The position numbers and the translations under genes are program-made. From Prado023 sp963774745 (GTDB lineage: Bacteria; Actinomycetota; Actinomycetes; S36-B12; CAIYMF01), in contig CAVZGE010000007.1 of assembly GCA_963774745.1 (NCBI GenBank), positions 124,001-188,000 on the forward strand: a stretch of DNA of 64,000 nucleotides. The letters run 5' to 3'. The notes below the pieces were generated by a model that was given only the letters and a program-made list of their open reading frames with translations, did not search any database and had not been told where the DNA came from. Position 1 is the stretch's first letter; the number at the start of each line of letters is the position of its first letter. This document shows positions 24,668 through 30,841 of this stretch, piece by piece.

Positions 24668-25306
24668 CTACTCCGTCGGCGGCAGGTCGATCGGGCGCAG
24701 CACCCGGTCGATCCCGTGGGCGATCTGGACGTTGCCCTTGTTGATGTCGACCGCGTTGACCCGCGGGTTGCGCGAGTTGCCGTCACGGTCCTTCAGGCGG
24801 ATCTGCGTGCCGGACTTCACCACGTTGACCCGGAAGTAGCCGTCCTTCAGCGCGGTGAACAGGAACGCGTCGTCGGAGGCGAGGGCGGCGGAGGAGTCGA
24901 CGGTCGCGCCGGGGACCACGTGGTAGAGCAGCACGGTCTCGACGAGGTCGATCCCGCCCAGGCCGGCCACGGCCTCGAAGGTCTTCTTCTCAGTGCTCGG
25001 CTTCTTGCCGGTCAGGTCCTTGGCCAGGGTCTGGAACGCGCGGTCGTTCGGGATGAACGCGGTCAGCGCGACGTCACCCTTGGTCAGGACGCCCACGGCC
25101 GAGGTGGGCTTGGCCTCGAGGACGGCCAGGACCGCGGCGGTGACGATGTCGTAGTCGTTCCAGTTCTTGTCGAACTTGGGGGTCGAGGCGGTCAGCACGG
25201 CGGCCAGCGACTTGGTCCCGTCTGCGGCCATGGCGGCCGGAGCGAGCGCCCCAGCGGCGAGGGCGGCAGCGGATGCGGCGGCGACTCCAGCGGCGATCTT
25301 GCGCAT
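24668..25306 (-). CDS. Secreted fasciclin (FAS1) domain protein
   Basis: A 212-residue exported protein. A signal peptide (MRKIAAGVAAASAAALAAGA, cleavage near AMAADG at about residue 29) is followed by one FAS1 domain (about 35-205): VAVLE-like VLTKGDVALTAFIPNDRAFQ, VETVLLYHVVPGATVDS, and the end RVNAVDINKGNVQIAHGIDR. FAS1 domains mediate adhesion; MPT70 and MPT83 of M. tuberculosis are the best known actinobacterial examples and are SigK-controlled. ATG has AGGAG 6 bases upstream. The promoter region carries the same TGCATCCGA sequence as the sigma gene promoter. Confidence 0.92.
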   Translation of the reverse strand: MRKIAAGVAAASAAALAAGALAPAAMAADGTKSLAAVLTASTPKFDKNWNDYDIVTAAVLAVLEAKPTSAVGVLTKGDVALTAFIPNDRAFQTLAKDLTGKKPSTEKKTFEAVAGLGGIDLVETVLLYHVVPGATVDSSAALASDDAFLFTALKDGYFRVNVVKSGTQIRLKDRDGNSRNPRVNAVDINKGNVQIAHGIDRVLRPIDLPPTE

Positions 25307-25356
25307 GATGTTCTCCTGAGGGGTGGGGCCCGACCGTTTCGAGCTCTCATCCCCTA

Positions 25357-25384
25357 CTTCACCCGGGACACCCCGATCGGATGC
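25357..25384 (-). promoter_or_regulatory. SigK-like promoter of the fasciclin gene
   Basis: On the minus strand GCATCC (25384-25379), 16 bases, then GTGAAG (25362-25357). The -35 and its flank (TGCATCCGA) match the sigma gene's promoter for nine bases and the spacing is the same; the -10 shares only the central GAA with CCGAAT. Predicted leader about 45 bases. Confidence 0.45.
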
Positions 25385-25408
25385 ACAAGTTCCGAAGAAT
25401 TTTCGAAG

Positions 25409-26782
25409 TCACCCGATCCAGACGGCCTTGATGTTCGCGAACTCCCGGATCCCGTGGCCGCTGAGCTCCCGGCCGTAGCCCGAGCGCTTGGTCCCGCCGA
25501 ACGGCAGGTCGTTGTAGGAGATCGTCATGCCGTTGATGGTGACGACGCCGGCGTCGAGGTCGCGGATGAACCGGTCCTGCTCGTCGGGGTCGGTGGTCCA
25601 GGCGTTCGACCCCAGTCCGTAGTTGGTGCCGTTGCCCAGCTCGATGGCCTCCTCGATCGAGTCCACGCGGTAGAGGCCGGCGACCGGGCCGAACACCTCC
25701 TCCGCGTACATGGCCATGTCCGGGGTCATGTCCGCCACGACCGTCGGCTCGTAGAACCACCCCGGCCCATCGACCGAACGCCCACCGCACAGGACGGACG
25801 CCCCCTTTGCCCGTGCGTCGGAGACCATCGCCTCGACGTCGGTGCGGCCGGACTCGGTCGCCAGCGGGCCGACGTCGGTGGCGTCGTCCATCGGGTCGCC
25901 GACCACCAGCCCGGCCATCCGCGTCACGAACGCCTGGGCGAACTGGTCGTACACGTCGGTGTGCACGATGAAGCGCTTGGCCGCGATGCACGACTGGCCG
26001 TTGTTCTGGCAGCGCGCGGTCACGGCGACCTCCGCGGCGCGCTGCACGTCGGCCGAGGGCATCACGATGAACGGGTCGGAGCCGCCGAGCTCCATGACGG
26101 TCTTCTTGATCTCATCCCCGCAGATGGCGGCCACCGACTGCCCCGCGGGTTCCGACCCGGTGAGGGTCGCGGCGCGCACCCGCGGGTCGCGCAGGACGGG
26201 CTCCACCTCGCGGGCCCCGATCAGCAGGGTGGTGAAGCACCCCTGCGGGAACCCGGCTCGACGGTAGAGGTCCTCGAGGTACAGCGCGCACTGCGGCACG
26301 TTGGAGGCGTGCTTGAGCAGCCCCACGTTGCCGGCCATCAACGCGGGGGCGGCGAAGCGGACCACCTGCCACAGCGGGAAGTTCCACGGCATCACCGCCA
26401 GGACGACGCCGAGCGGTGAGTAGCGCGCGTAGGCCTGGGAGGCGCCGACGGCCGCTGGGTCGACCGGCTCGTCGGCCAGCAGCCGCTCGGCGTTGTCGGC
26501 GTACCAGCGCATCCCCTTGGCGCACTTGGTCGCCTCGGCCCGCGCCGACTTCAGCGTCTTGCCCATCTCCAGGGTCATGATCCGCGCGATCGACTCGTTG
26601 TCCTCGTCGAGCAGGTCCGCGGCCCGGTGCATCAGTGCGCTGCGCTCGGCGAAGGAGGTGGTGCGCCAGGCCTGGAAGGCTGCGTGCGCGGTGGCGATTG
26701 CGTCGGAGACCTGGGCGCTGCTGTGCGCCTCGAAGGTCCGCAGAGTCTCGCCGGTCGTCGGGTTCTGGGTTGCGATGGCCAT
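25409..26782 (-). CDS. NAD(P)-dependent succinate-semialdehyde-type dehydrogenase
   Basis: An aldehyde dehydrogenase of about 457 residues, closest to the GabD/Sad-type succinate-semialdehyde dehydrogenases (MAIATQNPTTGE start, MTLEMGKTLKSARAEATKCA, VMPWNFPLWQVVRFAAPALM). The general base Glu is in VMELGGSDPF and the nucleophile Cys in CQNNGQSCIAAKRFIV. The C-terminal PFGGTKRSGYGRELS is standard. It would oxidise succinate semialdehyde (GABA or polyamine breakdown) or a related aldehyde. A second ATG at 26791 is open and adds three residues. No GABA aminotransferase is adjacent. Its 3' end lies just upstream of the fasciclin gene promoter. Confidence 0.9.
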   Translation of the reverse strand: MAIATQNPTTGETLRTFEAHSSAQVSDAIATAHAAFQAWRTTSFAERSALMHRAADLLDEDNESIARIMTLEMGKTLKSARAEATKCAKGMRWYADNAERLLADEPVDPAAVGASQAYARYSPLGVVLAVMPWNFPLWQVVRFAAPALMAGNVGLLKHASNVPQCALYLEDLYRRAGFPQGCFTTLLIGAREVEPVLRDPRVRAATLTGSEPAGQSVAAICGDEIKKTVMELGGSDPFIVMPSADVQRAAEVAVTARCQNNGQSCIAAKRFIVHTDVYDQFAQAFVTRMAGLVVGDPMDDATDVGPLATESGRTDVEAMVSDARAKGASVLCGGRSVDGPGWFYEPTVVADMTPDMAMYAEEVFGPVAGLYRVDSIEEAIELGNGTNYGLGSNAWTTDPDEQDRFIRDLDAGVVTINGMTISYNDLPFGGTKRSGYGRELSGHGIREFANIKAVWIG

Positions 26783-26842
26783 GGGCGCCATCGTGGCATC
26801 ACACCCCGGGGTCCCGCCGCCCGGCAGGCGCTTCCCGACCGG

Positions 26843-27400
26843 TCACGCCTCCTGGCGGCGCCAGAGCGACATCCGAACCGGGTCCGATGCGCGCGGACGC
26901 AGGATCCCGTCGGGCCAGAGCGTGTCCTCGTCGGAGTCCACGCCGCGCAGGTCAGCGGTGGCGATGCGCGCACCCGTCAGGTCGGCACCGCACAGGACCG
27001 CCCCGCGCAGGGTTGCCGCCTCCAGGGTCACGCGGCGAAGGTCTGCGCCGGTCAGGTCGGCATCCCGGAGGTCGACGCCGAACATGTTGGCACCCACCAG
27101 GACGGCCCCGGTCAGGTCGGCCCCGCGCAGGCAGGCCCCGGAGAGGTCGGCCGAGCTCAGGGTGGCCCCCCGCAGGAAGGCCCCACTGAGGTCGGCCCGG
27201 ACCATGCGGGTCCCGACGAACGAGGCCCGGACCGCCCGGGCCCCACCCAGGGAGGCCTGCCGGAGGTTCGCGGCGTCGAAGCGGGTCCCCGCCAGGTCGG
27301 CCCCGGCAAGGTCGGCCCGCACGAGGCGGAACCCGGTGAGATCGGCCCCGGCGAGCGGCCTGTCAGTGGCGGTGGTGCGTGTGGGCCAGGGGATCGGCAT
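26843..27400 (-). CDS. Pentapeptide repeat protein
   Basis: About 185 residues, of which about 30-165 are tandem A(D/N)Lxx pentapeptides (ADLTGFRLVRADLAGADLAG, ADLSGAFLRGATLSSADLSG, ADLTGADLRRVTLEAATLRG), forming a right-handed quadrilateral beta-helix. Some relatives (MfpA, Qnr) mimic DNA and protect gyrase from quinolones; nothing here shows that specific role. I use the ATG at 27400 (MPIPWPTRT); a GTG at 27457 would add 19 Arg/Pro-rich residues. The C-terminus is basic (RMSLWRRQEA). Confidence 0.85.
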   Translation of the reverse strand: MPIPWPTRTTATDRPLAGADLTGFRLVRADLAGADLAGTRFDAANLRQASLGGARAVRASFVGTRMVRADLSGAFLRGATLSSADLSGACLRGADLTGAVLVGANMFGVDLRDADLTGADLRRVTLEAATLRGAVLCGADLTGARIATADLRGVDSDEDTLWPDGILRPRASDPVRMSLWRRQEA

Positions 27401-27551
27401 GTCCCCAGCGTGTGCTCCCGGGATGGCCGGACGCCGGACCGTGCGCGTCGCCCGCACATCAGTCAGGTGAACTTCACGCCAACCCCGCCAACCCGGTCAC
27501 GGTGCGGGATGGGCGCGCTTCCTGCGGGTAGCAGGTCTCGGAGGCAGTCCT

Positions 27552-27734
27552 GTGAGCGCTGACCAGATCGTCGAGTACTGCTGGTGGTACCTGGACCACG
27601 TCCACCTGTTCCTCATCCCGGCAGCGGTCTTCGACGTCATCTGCTGGATGGCGCTGGCGATCTACGTGAGGCGGAGACGGGCGACCGGCCGGCAGCACGG
27701 GCCACCAGATGGCGCACTTCTTCGCCCCCGATGA
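27552..27734 (+). CDS. Small hypothetical membrane protein, 60 aa
   Basis: A GTG start with GGAGG 7 bases upstream opens a 60-codon frame whose product has one aromatic-rich hydrophobic helix (HLFLIPAAVFDVICWMALAI, about residues 18-37) after an acidic N-terminus (SADQIVEYCWWYLD) and ends in a basic tail (YVRRRRATG). The positive-inside pattern fits a single-pass protein with its C-terminus in the cytoplasm. No homologue is recognised. Confidence 0.45.
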   Translation: MSADQIVEYCWWYLDHVHLFLIPAAVFDVICWMALAIYVRRRRATGRQHGPPDGALLRPR

Positions 27735-27759
27735 CCGGCCCGGGGGCACGTCGCGGAAC

Positions 27760-27781
27760 CTCTCCCCCCACAGGGGGAGAG
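27760..27781. terminator. Terminator hairpin after TM2 gene
   Basis: A perfect 9-bp stem (27760-27768 with 27773-27781, CTCTCCCCC/GGGGGAGAG) and 4-base loop sits directly at the 3' end of the TM2 gene and downstream of the small + strand membrane protein. Confidence 0.75.
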
Positions 27782-27783
27782 TG

Positions 27784-28056
27784 CTAGAACCAGGCCTTCT
27801 TCTCCACCATGTAGGTCTGGTAGAACTCCGGGTCCGTCTTGGTCAGGTAGATGATCCCCTCGATGAGCCCGATGATCGAGCCGATCCCGCAGGTCACGAC
27901 GGTGATGACGATCCGGATGATCCCACCCGACGTGTCGCCGAGGATGAACCGGTGGATCCCCAGGCCGCCGAAGATGATGCCCATGATCCCGCACAGGAGC
28001 TTCTTGGAGTTGACGTCGGGCGGGAGTCCCGGCTGCTGGGCGTAGGGGTTGGTCAT
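27784..28056 (-). CDS. TM2 domain protein
   Basis: A 90-residue protein with a short Pro/Gln-rich N-terminus (MTNPYAQQPGLPPD) and the TM2 domain: two hydrophobic helices joined by a turn (LCGIMGIIFGGLGIHRFILG, with the conserved GxHRFxLG turn, and IIRIVITVVTCGIGSIIGLI). The C-terminal EGIIYLTKTDPEFYQTYMVE fits the family. Function of bacterial TM2 proteins is unknown. ATG has a GGAGG ribosome site. It is divergent from tgt. Confidence 0.88.
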   Translation of the reverse strand: MTNPYAQQPGLPPDVNSKKLLCGIMGIIFGGLGIHRFILGDTSGGIIRIVITVVTCGIGSIIGLIEGIIYLTKTDPEFYQTYMVEKKAWF

Positions 28057-28112
28057 GTCGCCTCCTTGGTCGATGCCATCACTCTACGGCGGCCACCTCG
28101 GCGCGGTGTTGA

Positions 28113-29342
28113 ATGGCCCCCATGCCCGGGGCCGCGTTCACCTTCGACGTGGGTGCCCGGCACGGGATGGCCCGCACGGGCGTGATCACGACGCCACACG
28201 GTCAGATCCGCACCCCGGCGTTCATCCCGGTCGGGACCAAGGCCACCGTCAAGGGGGTGCTGCCGGAGTCGACCAGCGACCTGGGAGCCCAGGCCGTGCT
28301 CGCCAACGCGTACCACCTCTACCTGCAGCCCGGCGCTGACCTCATCGATGCCGCCGGTGGCCTCGGCGCGTTCATGAACTGGTCCGGCCCGACGTTCACC
28401 GACTCCGGCGGCTTCCAGGTGATGAGCCTCGGGGTGGGGTTCAAGAAGGTGCTGGCGATGCAGGTCGACACCCCCGCCGACGACGTGATCGCCGCGGGCA
28501 GGGACCGGTTGGCGCACGTCGACGACGAGGGGGTCTCCTTCGTCTCCCACCTCAACGGCTCGCGGCACCGGTTCACGCCGGAGTCGAGCATGGCTGTCCA
28601 GCACCAGCTGGGCGCCGACATCATGTTCGCCTTCGACGAGTGCACGACGCTGATGAACACCCGGGGATACCAGGAGCGCTCCGTCGACCGGACCGCTGCG
28701 TGGGCCCGCCGCTGCGTGGCCGCCCATCATCAGCTCACGGCGCAGCGCGCCCACCGCCCCTACCAGGCACTGTTCGGGGTCGTGCAGGGCGCGCAGTTCG
28801 AGGACCTGCGCCGGGCCGCCGCCCGCGACCTCGCAGGCCTGGAGCTCGACGGGTTCGGGATCGGCGGGGCCCTGGAGAAGGACCGGCTGGAGGCAATCGT
28901 CGGATGGGTGTGCCAGGAGCTGCCCGAGGACCGTCCGCGACACCTGCTGGGCATCGGCGAGCCCGACGACCTGTTCGCGGGCGTGGCCGCCGGGGCCGAC
29001 ACGTTCGACTGCGTGATGCCCTCACGGGTCGCCCGCAACGGCGCGATCCTCTCGCGCGACGGCCGCTACAACGTGGTGACCGCCGCCAACCGGTGGGCGT
29101 TCGAGCCGCTGGATCCCGAGTGCGCCTGCTACACGTGCCGGCACTACACGCGCGCCTACCTGCACCACCTGTCCAAGGCCGACGAGATGGCCGGGCACAC
29201 GCTGGCCACGATCCACAACGTGCACTTCCTGGTCGAGCTCGTCGACCGGATGCGCACGGCCATCGCGGACGGCGACTTCGACGCGTTCCGGGTCGAGTTC
29301 CTCGGCCGGTACTACGCGCGCAGCCGGGCGTCTGGCGACTGA
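28113..29342 (+). CDS. tgt: tRNA-guanine transglycosylase (Tgt)
   Basis: A 409-residue enzyme that exchanges guanine 34 of GUN-anticodon tRNAs for a queuine precursor. Family motifs are in order: TPAFIPVGTKATVKGV, TDSGGFQVMSLG (Asp in the base pocket), LLGIGEPDDLFAGV, the nucleophile Asp in DTFDCVMPSRVARNG, and the zinc site CACYTCRHYTRAYLHHL (three Cys plus His). Length is slightly above the usual 370-380. Two ATGs (28113 and 28122) are possible and neither has a Shine-Dalgarno, so the message could be leaderless. The queuosine precursor transporter gene at 29896 lies close by; no queCDEF is in the window, so salvage of an imported precursor is likely. Confidence 0.95.
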   Translation: MAPMPGAAFTFDVGARHGMARTGVITTPHGQIRTPAFIPVGTKATVKGVLPESTSDLGAQAVLANAYHLYLQPGADLIDAAGGLGAFMNWSGPTFTDSGGFQVMSLGVGFKKVLAMQVDTPADDVIAAGRDRLAHVDDEGVSFVSHLNGSRHRFTPESSMAVQHQLGADIMFAFDECTTLMNTRGYQERSVDRTAAWARRCVAAHHQLTAQRAHRPYQALFGVVQGAQFEDLRRAAARDLAGLELDGFGIGGALEKDRLEAIVGWVCQELPEDRPRHLLGIGEPDDLFAGVAAGADTFDCVMPSRVARNGAILSRDGRYNVVTAANRWAFEPLDPECACYTCRHYTRAYLHHLSKADEMAGHTLATIHNVHFLVELVDRMRTAIADGDFDAFRVEFLGRYYARSRASGD

Positions 29343-29424
29343 CCGGCCACTGGTTGTCCGGGGGTCCCCGTGCGTCGCCGTCGCTGCCAGTGGCAGGATT
29401 GGGACGAAGTCAGGAGGCACAGGG

Positions 29425-29880
29425 ATGGAACTCGTGACCACCCTCAACAGCGCCCGGTCGGACATCGTGGCAGAGGCCCTCGCCATCGTGGAGCGCTCGC
29501 ACGTCCACCACTACGAGACAGCCGGGGCAGCGTTCACCCGCGGCGCGCTCGACGACCTGTTCCGCCTCGTGGTGACGGCGATCGAGCGTCGAGACCTCAA
29601 CGGCGTCATCCGGTTCGCTGAGGAGCTCGCCGAGCACCGCTTCGCCGCGGGCTTCGACATCTCCGAGGTCCAGACCGCGTTCAACGCGCTCGAGACGGCG
29701 ACGTGGCGCCGGGTCGTGGCCACCGGGGCACCCGAGGACCTCCCCGAGGCGATCGGTCTGGTGAGCACAGTGTTCGGCGGGGCCAAGGATGCCCTCGCAC
29801 GTCGCTACGTCTCGCTCGCCTCACAGAGGCACGTCCCCTCGTTGGACCTGTCCGCCCTGTTCCAGGGAACGATCAGCTGA
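29425..29880 (+). CDS. RsbRD N-terminal-like protein
   Basis: A 151-residue all-helical protein resembling the N-terminal sensor domain of RsbRD co-antagonists (HYETAGAAFTRGALDDLFRL, ITAIERRDLNGVIRFAEELA-type helices, AGFDISEVQTAFNALETATW). In Firmicutes such domains sense stress in front of a STAS domain; here there is no STAS domain and the protein stands alone. The ATG has AGGAGG (29412-29417). It lies about 80 bases after tgt and converges on the YhhQ gene with a 15-base gap. Confidence 0.65.
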   Translation: MELVTTLNSARSDIVAEALAIVERSHVHHYETAGAAFTRGALDDLFRLVVTAIERRDLNGVIRFAEELAEHRFAAGFDISEVQTAFNALETATWRRVVATGAPEDLPEAIGLVSTVFGGAKDALARRYVSLASQRHVPSLDLSALFQGTIS

Positions 29881-29895
29881 GCCGCACCTGCGCGA

Positions 29896-30681
29896 TCAGG
29901 CAAGTGCGCCGGCAGGCACAGCCTCGGCGGGCACCCCGTAGGTGGGTTCCCGGCGCTTGACCGCGGCGATGACGCGGTAGGTGATGGGCAGGACGAGGAC
30001 CTCGACGGCCACCTTGTAGAGGTACCCGGTGATCACGTAGTTCAGGAACGTCCAGCCGGTGATCACGCCGTAGAAGGCGATCGTGCAGAACACGAGGGTG
30101 TCGGCGAACTCCCCCACGGCCGTTGACCCGATCAGGCGCGCCCACAGCCGCGACTCGAGCGTGCGCGCCTTGATCGCCACCAGCACCCGGGCGTTGAGCA
30201 GCTGTCCGACCAGGAACCCGCACAGGCTGGCCAGCACGATGCGCGGCACGAACCCCAGGACCGCCTCGAACGCGTCCTGGTTGGGCCAGTCGGCGGCCGG
30301 TGGCGCCTGCTGGACCAGCCAGAACGTGCCCGCCGCCAGGGCGGACATGCCGAAGGCCAGCCAGATCGCGCGGCGGGTCGCGCGCCAGCCGTAGACCTCG
30401 GAGAGCACGTCACCGACCACGTACACGAGGGGGAACAGGAAGGCCCCGCCGTCGGTGATCAGCGGACCGACCTCGATCAGCTTCGTCGCCCCGATGTTGG
30501 AGATCAGCAGCAGGCCCACGAACACGGCGACCACGGTGGCGTAGTGCCCGGAGGTGCGGGCGAAGGCCGGACCGGCGGCCGGCGCTGGCAGACGGCCGGA
30601 CGCCGCTCGGTCGCCCGCCGCTCGGTCGCCCGCCGGCACATCGCGGGCGGGCAGCGGCGCGGGTTCAGGTGCGGCACTCAT
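29896..30681 (-). CDS. yhhQ: Queuosine precursor transporter (YhhQ/VUT family)
   Basis: A 261-residue integral membrane protein for uptake of queuosine precursors (preQ0/preQ1). About 45 N-terminal residues are a Pro/Ala/Arg-rich tail with a short internal repeat (AGDRAAGDRAASGR), then six TM helices from about residue 50: VAVFVGLLLISNIGATKLIE, ITDGGAFLFPLVYVVGDVLS, EVYGWRATRRAIWLAF, LASLCGFLVGQLLNARVL and GEFADTLVFCTIAFYGVITG, all typical of the family. I place the start at the ATG at 30681 (MSAAPEPAPLPARD). With tgt this forms a queuosine salvage pair. Confidence 0.9.
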   Translation of the reverse strand: MSAAPEPAPLPARDVPAGDRAAGDRAASGRLPAPAAGPAFARTSGHYATVVAVFVGLLLISNIGATKLIEVGPLITDGGAFLFPLVYVVGDVLSEVYGWRATRRAIWLAFGMSALAAGTFWLVQQAPPAADWPNQDAFEAVLGFVPRIVLASLCGFLVGQLLNARVLVAIKARTLESRLWARLIGSTAVGEFADTLVFCTIAFYGVITGWTFLNYVITGYLYKVAVEVLVLPITYRVIAAVKRREPTYGVPAEAVPAGALA

Positions 30682-30841
30682 GGGCCCGCCATTGAACCAC
30701 CACCCGCCGCACCCGGCGAACACCGCGCGCGGGGATCACGTCGGGTCGCGTGCTCGGCCCGGACGGACGCCGGACGCCGGGACGTCAAGGGGCCGGCTCC
30801 CCGGGGGGCCGGGTCGGGGGGTGAAGGGGGAGACTTCAGGT

